DNA of 64,000 nucleotides from Rhabdophis nuchalis (lineage: Eukaryota; Chordata; Lepidosauria; Squamata; Natricidae). Below, one piece after another: positions 32,995 through 44,546 of this stretch. Each line of letters starts with the position of its first letter. Position 1 is the first letter of the stretch. The notes below the pieces were generated by a model that ran no database searches, was not told the origin of the DNA, and saw only the letters and a program-made list of their open reading frames with translations. The stretch is taken from the NCBI GenBank assembly GCA_039707465.1, contig CM077643.1:376705919-376769918 (forward strand). Reading direction: 5' to 3'. The translations under genes and the position numbers were made by a program.

Positions 32995-33060
32995 TATACT
33001 TGGCTTCCGTTGAACCTCAGAGGGAAGATTTACAGAATGGAAAGTCCTCTATTAAAGAGC
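32992..33060 (-). CDS. GULO: GULO putative exon 1 (5' UTR plus Met1)
   Basis: Exon 2 begins in frame with Val-His-Gly directly after an AG acceptor, so Met1 must come from an upstream exon. The reverse complement of 32987-32994 reads ATG followed at once by gtaag, a good donor. The ATG has A at -3 and would have G at +4 after splicing. The join gives Met-Val-His-Gly, the usual GULO start. The upper bound is arbitrary because no transcription start can be read. AT-rich stretches such as TTTAAAT near 33100 could serve as a weak TATA element. This exon is inferred from phase and sequence, not from protein similarity. Confidence 0.55.
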
Positions 33061-33377
33061 CACCCTAAAAAAAGAAAGGGGTAGGGGGGAATTTAAAAGC
33101 TGAAGTTTTGTAGATGTTCAGCGAACAGCAGAACTAAAAAGACAAGAGGCCCAGAAGTTCAGTCAAGACTGCTGAGTTGGGAGAAGCCAAATGATGGAAT
33201 ACTTCTCTGTGTCGTAAGGACTTTTCTTCAAGAAAAAAGGGGTTAATGAGTAACAACTGCAATGTTGGTTTGGGATTAAGAAATTTAGATTTGGGATGAA
33301 AGCTAAGCAGTTATCCTATTTAATTAACAGATAGCCCTGAGAGATTCTTTTAAAAGAATTGGGTTGCGTAATAAAGA

Positions 33378-33740
33378 AAGTGCTGGAGGAGACTCCTGCG
33401 AGTCCCTTGGATTGCAAGACAATCAAACTGGTCGGTCCTAGAGGAGATCAACCCTGACTGCTCTTTAGAAGGCCAGATCCTGAAGATGAATCTCAAATAC
33501 TTTGGCCACCTAATGAGAAGGAAGGACTCACTGGAGAAGAGCCTAGTGGTGGGAACGATTGAGGGCAAAAGAAGACTGGGACGACAGAGAATGAGGTGGC
33601 TGGATGGAATCACTGAAGCAATGGGCATGAGCTTAAATGGACTCCAGAGGATGGTAGAGGGCAGGAAGGTCTGGAGGAACCTTTCCATGGGGTTGCAATG
33701 GGTCGGACACAACTTCGCGACTAACAACAACAATAAAGAA
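33378..33740 (+). mobile_element. BovB (RTE) LINE 3' end
   Basis: Encodes MNLKYFGHLMRRKDSLEKSL, GRQRMRWLDGITEAMGMSL and GLQWVGHNFATN, the BovB ORF2 C-terminus, ending in an (AAC) tail. 5'-truncated. Well preserved compared with the copy at 8085. Confidence 0.88.
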
Positions 33741-34458
33741 AGGAACATTTTATGATTAAAGATCTTTGGAATAGGTGTTTGGAGAAATACTAGAAAATCA
33801 AAGAACATTATATATGCACATTTATATGCAGTTTTAGGATTATGCCTTCTCATTATCACTGGGTTTTGCTTCTAATTCTTTTATTTTCATTAAGTCCTCT
33901 CTTAGGTTATACATTTATAATTTATGTGAATACTTTTTAAAAAATGCTTGATATAAAAAATACTATATAAAACATATCAATAAATCAGAGACTGCCCAAA
34001 TCAAATGAAAAAGCTTTTTTTTTAATCGTGGTTTATTCTTGGACCAAGTCTGTACCAAAGCATAAGACAACCCTTTCCCCATCCTTACCACATTATTACT
34101 AGTTTGCCTCTATCTCATATCATTGTGTGCAAAGGCAGAAACATTTACCAATGAGGATTCAAGACATTCTTTGTTGATCAAATCCAACCAAAGTCCATCT
34201 ACTGAACAAGCTGCTTCCAAAAATGGTCATTACTTATTTATTTATTTTCACATGAACAGCTGCCCCTTCCCTTCCTCAGTTTATGTTTATCTCATTGGTT
34301 TCATTCTGGTATTTTCCCCAGGCAGCATCTTCTAGAATCTTGAATCTGCCTTCTTCTATAGCTTAGCTAGAGTGTGCATAAACTATTCCATACAACTGCC
34401 ATTAAAGTAAATGAATAAACACCATCTTGCTTTTCTCTTTGTATGGAATTCAATAAGA
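33741..34458. other. GULO upstream flank, no feature seen
   Basis: AT-rich, no recognised repeat or coding exon. Confidence 0.4.
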
Positions 34459-34466
34459 GTGTAGAA

Positions 34467-34920
34467 CAGGGGTGTCAAACTCAATTTCATTGAGGGCCGC
34501 ATCAGGGTTGTGTTTGACCATGGGGGGCAGGGGTGGGTGTGCCCAGGGTGGGCATGCCCAGTTCAACATCACTCATGTTGGGGGCACCTGTGGTGGCCCA
34601 AGCACTCTGCCAGTGAAAACAGTCTCCCGAGCTCCATTTTCGCTTGCAACAGCCTCCTGCAACCGTCTGCCAGCGAGAATGGAGCTCGTGAGGACCACCC
34701 ACGGCCCTTGCAAACTCAGTTTTCAACTGTGATAGCCTCCTGCAAACTTCTGCCAATGAAAACAGAGCTCAGGAGGGCAGGCCACAGCCCTTGTGAGCTC
34801 TGTTTTTGCTGGCAGAGGCACCATGGGCCAGTCCTTTGCTGTTTCTAGAGGGGCCCTGTGGGCCAGATCTAAGCACCCCATGGGCCGGATCTGGTTCCCA
34901 GGTGGAGTTTGAAACTCCTG
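34467..34920. mobile_element. hAT MITE (CAGGGGTGTCAAACT family), long form
   Basis: Ends caggggtgtcaaactc and gagtttgaaactcctg. Flanks gtgtagaa and gcttagaa match at six of eight. The interior has repeated GAGCTC-rich units and tgggccggatctgg. Shorter relatives lie at 43537 and 62329, and a fragment at about 59745-59845. Confidence 0.75.
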
Positions 34921-35797
34921 GCTTAGAACATTTTTGTCCTTTTTAGGGGCTTTTCGGCTGATCATTGTATACCACCTTGCTTCACATGTGAAAACAGCTA
35001 TGAATTTCCTAATCAAATCTGGTCTTCCAACCAGGGGTGGGATTTAGCTGGTTTGGATTGGTTTTGGAGAAGCCACAGTGGCTCATGCTCACTCCTCAGC
35101 TGAAGGTCTGTCCCCCTTTCCGTTGTACCCTCCTTCTGGATCCCATTCCCACCCTGCCAGCCCTCATGTTAGCAAGGTTGGTGTCGGCCACGGCCAGGTT
35201 GGGCCAATGTCTCAGGGTGGAGAGCAAGCTACACAACTGGGTCAGCAAGGAGCCACAGGAGAGGGATCAAAGGGCCACATGCAGCTCTGGAGCCACTGGT
35301 TACTGACACCCGCACTATAGCCATTAGCAAGATGGGAGGAATTGCTTTGAAATATTACATGCAATCCTTATGCTGCTACAACAGGGAAACAAGATACAAA
35401 CCAGAAATGATTTTTTTTTGCAACAACTGAGTCTGCTTTTTCTAGTGATTCTTCTGACATCCAGATGCTGAATAATAGATTTTTAAAAAATCACCTCTTG
35501 CCCCACCCCTCTTTTTCAATTCCAGACAAAAGGCTAAAGTTTGACTGGAATAATGACCCTGTTGATCACAGAATGGTTAATAAGAATAGTGTATCCGCAA
35601 GTTAGCTATTACCCGGTTCAGAGTCCCATTAATTCTAGAGGCCCTTGGGCACGGCTGAACACATGGAATCTCCTTGGTGGGATGGGGTGTCTGCTACTCA
35701 TCAACAAAACTGAGGACGCATCAGAAAACTGAAGGTTGATGAAATTACAGTCCAGATGGCATGACATTTGGACATCTATACCTTTGTAGAGTTCTGT

Positions 35798-36060
35798 CAG
35801 AGTAATGAAGATTTAAAGCTGACCAGCCATTATAAGGCTGTAACTTAAGATGATGAAATGAGGATGAGTCAGTAGAGGTATTGCCACTTTAAGAAGCTGT
35901 CTATATAAAGGAGGCCATGAGAGGACATACAGTATCTCTCTCTCTCCTAGTGTATCTCCTCATGTATCTCCCAGTGTATCTCTCTCCTTGTGTATTATCT
36001 TCACAGTAGTTCTCCGCATATTGTTGGAGATTGCTTGCTTGCCTCGCTGTGCCTAGAAGG
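35798..36060 (+). promoter_or_regulatory. TATA-bearing LTR-like promoter
   Basis: A perfect ctatataaagg at about 35902 follows a ctttaag stretch and precedes a CT-rich leader with repeated gtatctc units. A tgtcagag start is possible. It may be an LTR U3/R; ends are not confirmed. Confidence 0.35.
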
Positions 36061-36076
36061 TGTCTGTACATATGTG

Positions 36077-36236
36077 TGTGTGTGTGTGTTATGTTTTTGT
36101 GCTGATAAATAAATAAGGGAGACTAGTATAGATCTATTTCAAGCTATTTAGCTCTCATCAGCTAGCCATACCCTTACTGGGATTAGAACCTGGGAAATAT
36201 TATATGTGAGGCAGTTGTAATTGCCACTAGGCCACA
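36077..36236 (-). mobile_element. tRNA-derived SINE, antisense
   Basis: On the minus strand: A-box-like gtggcctagtggcaatt and B-box-like caggttctaatcccagt, then ggtatggctagctgatgag and a (CA)n-bearing 3' end. Distinct from the other SINEs here. Confidence 0.65.
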
Positions 36237-36479
36237 GGTTCTCCTCCTTTATCAGCTGAGCCAGGAGAATAAGTATATATTGTGTCACAACTCCCTGGTA
36301 TGCCCCAAATATGGGAGGGAGCAGAACTGCTTTCCTTTTCTGTCTTTTGGCTCACCCTAGGCAGCCTGAAGATTTGTTTTCGTAGATTTTCACAGGTGTA
36401 GGTATGCTGGTCTTGTTGTATTCGGGTGTTTTCCCGTGTAAGCATGAGATTGTTTTTGCAACGTTTTGGCAAGATCTCA

Positions 36480-36533
36480 CTTGCCATCTTCAGGCTTCAG
36501 TCAGGCTTCGGACCAAAGCCTGAAGATGGCAAG
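36480..36533. repeat. 18-bp inverted repeat
   Basis: Arms cttgccatcttcaggctt (36480-36497) and aagcctgaagatggcaag (36516-36533) are perfect complements around an 18-base spacer. Probably part of a decayed larger repeat. Confidence 0.75.
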
Positions 36534-36727
36534 TTTTCTGTATTTTGCTCCTGGGTTGTCTCAAAATAGTAGTCATAGTGAGCGCACTCTGACAAGCTCA
36601 CTATGGGTGGTGCCTTACCGAGCTCCTTCTCAAGAAGCCTAAAATCTGCAATAGGCAATTAGAAAACAACATGGTTAATGAGAGTCATTTTTGAACAGAA
36701 AAGTATATATATATATAATAAAAAAGT

Positions 36728-36920
36728 TTAAAGGTTTCCCTTGTCCAGCTGTGACTGACTCAAGGGGGCAGGGCTCCTCTCTGATCCTCAACAGAGGAAA
36801 CCTGTATTGTTTGAGAGACATTTGCGTCATCATGTAGCCAGCGTGAAAATATGAAACGCGGTAAGCTTCCCACCAGAATGGTACTTATTTATCTATTGGC
36901 AATTGCATGCTTTTGAATTT
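36728..36920 (-). mobile_element. tRNA-derived SINE (10840 family), antisense
   Basis: aaaggtttcccttgtccagc, gggggcagggctc, catgtagccagc and cttcccaccagaatggtac match the reverse complement of the 10840 copy. Confidence 0.6.
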
Positions 36921-37086
36921 CTAGGTTGCCAACCTAACATTTTTTTACTGAGGGAAATTAATCTTCCCCAAAACCATTGTGTTGGAAGGGATAATTAAAC
37001 CAGCGTTTCTTAAATTTTTCAAGAACGAGCAAGCTATGGCTATTCTTGTTTCCAAAGAAGAAAGCTACATGGTTATTAGGTTAGGG

Positions 37087-37221
37087 CAGGGGTCTGCAAA
37101 GTTGGCTCTTTGAAGACTGGTGGACTTCAACTCCCAGAATTCCCCAGCCAGCCAGGCTGGCTGGGGAATTCTGGGAGTTGAAGTCCACCAGTCTTCAAAG
37201 AGCCAACTTTGCAGACCCCTG
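37087..37221. mobile_element. Palindromic hAT MITE (CAGGGGTCTGC)
   Basis: A 135-bp palindrome, virtually perfect (centre gccaggctggc). Duplication ggttaggg at 37079-37086 and 37222-37229. Confidence 0.9.
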
Positions 37222-37451
37222 GGTTAGGGCAGTTAGGCAGAAACATATGATGCTAACTTTCTGTTTTCTACTTGCATCTCTACTTCCCCCTCCTGGCCAA
37301 AGGGAATGCCAATTCTCTTAACCCACTGGAACCACAACATGGTTGCAACCCTGTACTTTGCAAAGCCTTGAGCAGATGCAGAAGACATATCAAAGTGCAG
37401 AAAAATGGCTGGATATATTACTGAGCCTTTTTCCCACTTCAGTTTGAAGGG

Positions 37452-37672
37452 TTAATATCACTTAGACTTATATACAGCTTCACAGTGCTTGACAGCCCTC
37501 TTTGTACGGTTCACAGAGTCAGCATATTGCCGCCAACAAACTGAGTTCCTCATTTTAATGAGTTTGGAAAGATGGAAGACTGAGTCAACCTTGAGCCGGT
37601 CAGGATCGAATTGCTGGCAGTGGGCACAGTTAGCCTGCGATACTGCTTTCTAGCCACTGTGCCAGTAGTGGG
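37452..37672 (-). mobile_element. Snake-type tRNA SINE, antisense
   Basis: Reverse complement of the 16103 family: cttagacttatataca, ggtcaggatcgaattgc and ctagccactgtgcc. Confidence 0.8.
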
Positions 37673-38025
37673 TTCCTACCGTTTCGGACCTGTTCAGCCA
37701 AACCAATAGTGGTTTGGCGGCCTGGGTTGCTGGAACCGGCAGCAACCCAAGGCCTGCCACACCCCCAAACGGGTTCTCCAGGTGGCGCTATAGGCTCCAC
37801 CATCTTGTTTTTCACTTCTGCACATACGCAGAACATTTTTTATTGCACTGTGCATGTGCGCACAGTGCATATCAAGTGCGCTCACAGCACGCCCACAAGT
37901 GAATCGGCAGTAGTGCCTGCCGGAACTCACCCGTCCACTGTGCCACCATGGCATATGGTGGAGAAACATTCTTCCCACAAAGGCAAGTTAGCTAGAGTCA
38001 GGGCAATGTACTGAATTAGATACAA

Positions 38026-38679
38026 TATACAATACAATAGCAGAGTTGGAACGGACCTTGGAGGTCTTCTAGTCCAACTCCCTGCCTAGGCAGGAAGCCC
38101 TATACCATTTCAGACAAATGGCTATCCAACATTTTCTTAAAGACTTCCAGGGTTGGGGCATTCACAACTTCTGGAGACAAGCTGTTCCACTGGTTAATTG
38201 TTCTAACTGTCAGGAAATTTCTCCTCAGTTCTAAGTTGCTTCTCTCCTTGATTAGTTTCCACCCATTGCTTCTTGTTCTGCCCTCAGGTGCCTTGGAGAA
38301 TAGGTTGACTCCCTCTTCTTTGTGGCAACCCCTGAGATACTGGAGCACTGCTATCATGTCTCCCCTAGTCCTTCTTTTCATTAAACTAGACATACCCAGT
38401 TCCTGCAACCGTTCTTCATATGTTTTAGTCTCCAGTCCCCTAATCATCTTGGTTGCTCTTCTCTGCACTCTTTCAAGAGTCTCAACTTCTTTTCTACATC
38501 TCGGCGACCAAAACTGGATGCAGTATTCCAAGTGTGGCCTTACCAAGGCATTATAAAGTGGTATTAACACACATATGAACTCCAGCACAATTTTAAAATT
38601 TTGTATTATGTACTGTATGTATATCTGATAAATTTTTACTGTGTATCTTTTCACACTATGTTACTTGTGACCCTTTGCT
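38026..38679 (-). mobile_element. Chimeric CR1 element with non-CR1 leader, copy 1
   Basis: 38026-38568 is antisense CR1 ORF2 C-terminus plus 3' end (minus strand: [55 protein letters not shown]). 38569-38679 is a leader not found in other CR1 copies here, with aactccagcacaatttt and tgtatcttttcacact. The frame runs through the junction (184 aa). The same junction and leader recur at 61178-61822. Confidence 0.82.
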
Positions 38680-39320
38680 TCTTGTTCTGCCCTCAGGTGC
38701 TTTGGAAAATAGTTTGACTCCCTCTTCTTTGTGGCAACCCCTGAGATATTGGAACACTGCTATCATGTCTCCCCTAATCCTTCTTTTAATTACTTTCACT
38801 TCACTTTATTTCAATTTATATACTGCGCCTTCTCCATCGAAATGGACCCAGGGCGGTGCACAGGAAATTAAAACCAACAATAATAAAAATAAAATAATTA
38901 GGTAAAACTAGACATCCCCAGTTCCTGCAACCGTTCTTCATATGCTTTAGTCTCCAGTCCTCTAATCATCTTTGTTGCTCTTCTCTGCGCTCTTTCTAGA
39001 GTCTCCACATGTTTTCTACATCGTGGTGACCAAAACTGAATGCAGTATCCCAAGTGTGGCCTTACCAAGGCATTATAAAGTGGTATTAACACTTCCCGTG
39101 ATCTTGAGTCTATCACTCTGTTTATGCAGCCTAGAACTGTGTTGGCTTTTTTGGGAGCTGCTGCACACTGCTGGCTCATACTTAAATGGTTGTCTACTAG
39201 GACTCCAAGATCCCTTTCACAGTTACTACTACCACCTATACTGTACCTGTGCATTTTGTTTTTGTTGCTTAAATGTAGAACCTTACTCTTTTCGCCATTG
39301 AATTTCATTTTATTAGATAG
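38680..39320 (-). mobile_element. CR1 LINE fragment, split by an L2-like 3' end
   Basis: Antisense CR1 at 38680-38795 and 38906-39320 is interrupted by an L2-like 3' end at 38796-38905 (tatactgcgccttctcc, gacccagggcggtgcac). The right part encodes NKMKFNGEKSKVLHLSNKNK and [20 protein letters not shown] on the minus strand. Confidence 0.83.
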
Positions 39321-39332
39321 TGCTAGTAGTGC

Positions 39333-39382
39333 CACTATTACACTCTGGCAAACAGTAAATTGTTTGCCAGAGTGTAATAGTG
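39333..39382. repeat. Perfect 21-bp hairpin
   Basis: Arms 39333-39353 and 39362-39382 are exact complements around the 8-base loop agtaaatt. It lies at or just past the 5' limit of the CR1 fragment. Confidence 0.85.
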
Positions 39383-39906
39383 ACTAAGCTTCCAAGGTGA
39401 AGATATTTTCAAACACTTAGGACACACAGTATCTGCATGCTTTTTATAGAATATTAGTTTTGCAGAATCTAAGAGATACTGATTCAGGCCATTGATCCCA
39501 ACCTTCTGTTCAGTGTAGAATCCAAATCAAGGCATCCTTGACAAATATCTATTCATGTTCTGCTTGAAGCCACCCAAAGAGTTCTAATTAGAGGATTTGA
39601 TTTGACATTAGAATAGTTCTGGAAGAAAGGCTTTATGTCAATATTGAGTGTTCTGCTTCTCATAGTCAGCCATGGGGAACCTCAACAGAAGATTAAGATT
39701 GCCCATGTAGCTGTTCAGTGTGCTCCCTGTGAGATTACAGGATGATCTAGCTTCCCAGATCAAGGGTGGGCAACTCCCATTTTGTTGGGACATGCATCGT
39801 CATCAACCCTATTTGCAGCCCTCAGAGCTTATCCTGAATGGGCAGGACCTAATTAACATCTTTCCCCCAGCGGATCTATTGTTCCCACCGGGGATAGCTT
39901 TTAAGG

Positions 39907-40041
39907 CAGGGGTCTCCAACCTTTGCAACTTTAAGTCTGAAGGACTTCAGCTCCCAGAATTCTCCAGCCAGCAAAGCTGGCTGGAGAAGTCTGGGAGCTG
40001 AAGTCCTTCAGACTTAAAGTTGCAAAGGTTGGAGACCCCTG
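39907..40041. mobile_element. Palindromic hAT MITE (CAGGGGTCTCC)
   Basis: A 135-bp palindrome. Perfect duplication ttttaagg at 39899-39906 and 40042-40049. Confidence 0.9.
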
Positions 40042-40049
40042 TTTTAAGG

Positions 40050-40618
40050 GACAAGAGAGACATTCCAACTCCCCAAACCTTAAATCCATCCCCAAATTTG
40101 TTCCCACAAAAGGAAGATTTTAGAATTTTAGAAATAGATATTTTATTATGCTGGGAACCCAGGGATGTGGAAAGAAAACATTACAGATGCAGAAAAAACC
40201 TTTAATAGCAAAATATGTTAAGAAACTGTAAAAATTAGAGTTAAGAGACAAGGCAGAGTATCAAGGAATAAAAATATAGGAGCTCTCCAAAACTCCACTA
40301 AAATGTGTGTGTTTTTCCTCTTTTCCTCTCTGCATTTGGAAGGGAGTTTTTGAAAAGTTGTCTTTTCTTACAATTTTATTCCTACTTTAGGTCTCAAGCT
40401 TTAGGTTTCATATACTCCTATCTGAAAATAATGGGGAAATGCTGTGAATGTTCAACAGTCTTCATCTAACTGGATTATTTGGAGAGATGGGAGAGATGGG
40501 AGAGAGAAAAGAGAGAAAATGATTGTTCTTAGTGTCTGTTCCACATGGTTGCAGGCTCCACTTGTTTTTGCACTCTGCTCTCCTAGTTGTTACAGAAAAG
40601 CTTATCAGTTCATGGTAT

Positions 40619-40656
<38 letters not shown>

Positions 40657-41144
40657 ATTACCTGGCTTGTCACAGAGCCCGAAGCTGAGTTATACCTATA
40701 TTTTCCTCCTGCCCTTGGGCAAACAAGCTACCTACAGCCTCTGCTAAACCATAAATCAAGGTTTGCAAATCCACATAGCACATTAGGCTAAAACCGAATG
40801 GATCTCATTTTGAGTTATGGCTTCATGCAAATAAGATCAGTCTGTGTCATTTGCATGTACATCAATATTTGCTTTATGTACAAGAGGATAGAGAGCAGTA
40901 CAGAGTACAGACTCACCTATACCTCTAAGGAAAAGGTGAATTACTTAAACCTGAGAGATGGCAAAACTGCAATTAATGCCACTCTTTCTTTATAGCTCTG
41001 CAAGCTAATTTCCTGCTAACTCCAACTGGACAATGCTCCCTCTCTTTTCATTTTGTTAATTGCAAAGATGTTTTTGCTGTCTCTCTCTCTCTCTCTCTCT
41101 CTCCCCCCAACCTAACCTCTGAGTTGGAGCAGTATCATCTAAGC
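40050..41144. other. Upstream flank with (TG)n and (CT)n repeats
   Basis: A (TG)n microsatellite at 40617-40651 and (CT)n at 41082-41103. The remainder shows no gene. Confidence 0.6.
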
Positions 41145-41258
41145 CAGGAGTCTCCAACCTTTGCAACTTTAAGTCTAAAGGACTTCAGCTCCCAGAATTC
41201 TCCAGCCAGCAAAGCTGAAGTCCTTCAGACTTAAAGTTGCAAAGCTTGGAGACCCCTG
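41145..41258. mobile_element. Palindromic hAT MITE, one arm shortened
   Basis: 114 bp. Ends caggagtctccaacc and ggagacccctg; part of the right inner arm is missing. Perfect duplication atctaagc at 41137-41144 and 41259-41266. Confidence 0.85.
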
Positions 41259-41984
41259 ATCTAAGCTAGAGATCCCATTGAAAGGAATCTGAGAGACAGC
41301 CTCAGTTTTCAGGATCCCGTTTTCATTCATTCCCATTGAGGAAACTTCAGTCTTCATGTTTTAGCCACCTGCATCCAACCTAATTCTGAACAGTTAGCAG
41401 CTTCCATGATGACATGGTATCCATCAAAGAGGGACAGCATGGAAAACACTATTACTGGATAAGACAGGAATGACCAAATGGCATAAAATATATAATGCGC
41501 ATAATAAATACAAATGCAAATCTGCACAATAAAGTATGGACATTTGTGACTGTGGGGCTATAATCATAAACGATGAAGGGTGAGTGTACAGGAACATCTG
41601 GTGAGGGGGATGCGGCTATGGCTTGGAATATATATGCTAATTAAAGGCACGGCACTGAATCAATGCAAAACGGACCAATTTGCATACACAGGAAGAGCCT
41701 GCTGCTAGTAAATATTCACAGGTCATTTAATGCCTAGATTTCAGATTACAATAAGCATAAACTAGAAGGGCATGAAGAGGGAAAAAAAGAATCTTTCTCC
41801 AACCCAAACAAACTTGAGGACATTTATGGTCAATAAACTAAATCTTTACATTGGTTAAAAACTAGCATTGGGAAGGTTGGATTTCTAGAGAACAGAGAGT
41901 AGGTGTTTGCCTTTGTTGGTCCTACAGGAAGAAAAGAGATTTCCATGGATGGTCTTGGATGGATGGAGATTTTCTTGGATTTTA

Positions 41985-42790
41985 CTTTACTTTTACTTTA
42001 TTAAATTTATATACCGCGCCACTCTCCCAGAAGGGACTCGGGGCAGTGCACAGGAAAGTTAAAACACGCATATAACAAATACAAATAATAAATATGTCAT
42101 AAATATTCTTTTTTTTATTTTTTTATTTTTATTTTAATAAACACTATAACAAAAATAACATATACAATACAATATTTCACCCAGTGCTATACAATGGAAA
42201 GGAAAGTTTGGTTCTTCAAAAATAGGTATCTTCAAATATCTTTAAGTTCTCCAAAATCCGCGTTCTCTGGGTACAGGTGTCGAAGTATCCAAGGTCCCAA
42301 GTGCATAGTCCACAAATGGCTTCCAAGTCTTCCAAAAAACATCCTTTTTATAAACACCCTCTCTAAATTTAATACCACATGTCATTTTATCATTTAAGGC
42401 TAATTTCCACATTTCACAATACCACTCTTCTGTTTTAATATTCGTCTCCATTTTCCAATATCTTGCTATTATAATTCTACCCATTATAATCATAATTCTA
42501 ATCAATTCTTTCTCATATTTTGTTAATTCTAATTCCTTAATTATCAATAATAATATAGTTTCTAATCTCAATGTTATTCTTTTCTTCGTCATTTCAAATA
42601 TCGTTTCCTCCAATTTCTGCCAAAACTTTTTAACTTTATCACATTTATACCACATGTGTTCGTACGTTCCCAATTCATAAATATTCTAAAAACTTATTAA
42701 ATTAACCCAACCCTGTGCTAAAACCAATTTAAAGCCCCTTTATTAAAACCTAATTCAATTTAAAACCAGTTGATAACATAGTCTCGGAAG
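41985..42790 (-). mobile_element. L2-like LINE 3' UTR split by L1
   Basis: Antisense 3' UTR at 41985-42109 (tatataccgcgccactctcc, ggcagtgcacagg) continues at 42688-42790 (ccctgtgctaaaacc). The break is an L1 insertion at 42110-42674. Confidence 0.78.
42110..42674 (-). mobile_element. L1 LINE 3' end (ORF2 C-terminus)
   Basis: Flanked by a perfect 13-bp duplication tcataaatattct (42097-42109 and 42675-42687). Minus strand encodes THMW-type start YEHMWYKCDKVKKFWQKLEE, then WKMETNIKTEEWYCEMWKLA: the extreme C-terminus of L1 ORF2. An A-rich tail is at the left. Confidence 0.87.
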
Positions 42791-42903
42791 TTAATCCATT
42801 TTGTTGGATGCTCAACAAATTTCCCCTTTGGTTGAGCAGCTCATACTCCTGAACTCCTACAACCCATCTTCTAAGGCCCCTGCTCAAAACTGTAGTTGAG
42901 ATC

Positions 42904-43117
42904 AAGGGTGAAATCCAGCAGGTTCTGACAGGTTCTGGAGAACCGGTAGCAGAAATTTTGAGTGGTTCAGAGAACCGGCAAATGCCACTTCTGGCTGTCC
43001 CTAGAGTGGGGTGGAAATGGAGATTTTGCAGTATTCTTCCCCTGCCACGCCCACCAAGCCACGCCCACCAAGCCACGCCCACAGAACCGGTAGTAATTTT
43101 TTTTTATTTCATTACTG
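42904..43117. mobile_element. hAT-type MITE (CCACGCCCAC family)
   Basis: gtgaaatccagcaggttctg, gagaaccggtagcagaaatt, three CCACGCCCACC units and agaaccggtagtaat. Same family as 9635 and 53839. Confidence 0.65.
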
Positions 43118-43536
43118 TTTGAGACCCACTGTTGTTAGCCTTGGGAGATTTATGACCCTTTTATTATTCCTTTTCATAATGGAGCTGAACTGATTGCTAA
43201 GAGGTAAACAGATTTTTCTCCAAGATATATATATTTGATTATCTGATTTCTTGTGAGAATCCATTCTGCTGGGAAGGAAATCTCAATAATATACATTCAT
43301 AGACAAATGTGCCTGATACTTGTACTTTTAATCTTGCGTTTTGTTTCTAGTTCTCAGGACTGTCAGGAAATACTTGAGAAGGCATGCAGGGCACTGCATA
43401 TTCTCCAAAGATAAATGTGTATATATTTAAACTATTTTATTTATTACTATTTTTATTTTACTATTCTTACCTATCCCTGATCAGCCCTCTAGGTTGAATA
43501 TCCAACCAATGTTCTCCATTCTTGGATCCCCTAAAT

Positions 43537-43671
43537 CAGGGGTGTCAAACTGGTGGCCCCCAGACCAGATGCATCACGCACAGGCGATGCCGACCCCCAG
43601 CTCCACGAAGGGGGAAAACGATGCAAAATGCCACGCGACAGCAACATGACATGGTGAGTTTGGTACCCATG
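43537..43671. mobile_element. hAT MITE (CAGGGGTGTCAAACT family)
   Basis: Starts caggggtgtcaaact, ends gagtttggtacccatg. Perfect 8-bp duplication ccctaaat at 43529-43536 and 43672-43679. Confidence 0.82.
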
Positions 43672-43983
43672 CCCTAAATGTACTTGAATTCTGTTGGCAA
43701 TGTAACCCTTAGTTTAGTGCCAGAATACATTTTTTGCATTGCAGACTGAAATTTTCTGTTTTAGTTCTGGTCTGGCAAACCCAGACTTTGGTTAATGTGA
43801 GTTTAATAAGTCCACATGAATCCAGAAAAGCAGCAGCAGGCGGAGCCCTACAAAGCTCATGATGACTCAGTGTTGGAAAGATCATCACAAAACCATTGAA
43901 AACCTGGGCCGGAGTGAGAAAAGTTTTTGTACAATCAAAAGAGAATGTTGAAGTCATCAGGGAGTTTGAGTGCTGATGCAAAG

Positions 43984-44433
43984 TGTTGGGGATATCTCCG
44001 TTGGGAGACAGAAAGTTGTGCAGCGGAATGTGCAGCTAGAGAAACGTTGCTAGTAAACACACAAATAGTATCTCAGACACTGCTAGTAAAAACAAGTAGC
44101 TTTACTGGTGTTGTAAAAACTAAACTACTGCTTCACAAGCAGTGATAGTAGATAGTGAGTCAAATAAAGTCCTTAACAAATAAATAATTGCTTACAGTCA
44201 CAATGCATGATTCTTCCTTTTTCCTTCTTCAAACAGTCAGTCACGGTTGAGCAATCAGGGAGCAATGATCAGAGAACAATCAGCAGAGAGAGAAAATGTG
44301 CTCTCCTGACTTCCTCTTATTGCCGAGATAATTATAGCTTCTAATTGCATTCAAACATCTTAAAGCAACAAAGACTATTTATCATCATGGTATTATATAT
44401 TGCCTACCCAACACTAGGAGTCTACTCCTAACA
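43984..44433 (+). mobile_element. Solo LTR
   Basis: 450 bp starting tgttgggga and ending tcctaaca (TG..CA with short inverted ends). Perfect 5-bp duplication caaag at 43979-43983 and 44434-44438, typical of LTR retrotransposons. An AATAAA signal (caaataaag, about 44161) supports plus orientation. No internal genes remain, as expected after LTR-LTR recombination. Class (ERV or gypsy) cannot be told from the LTR alone. Confidence 0.78.
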
Positions 44434-44546
44434 CAAAGTATAAGTAAGGAAAGAGTTTTTGGAAAGACCTCACAATGTTTTCCAAGTGTAAAAGCATTCT
44501 GCTAAACACAGAACATCGGTGGACTTTTCTGGATCATCCTCTAAGG

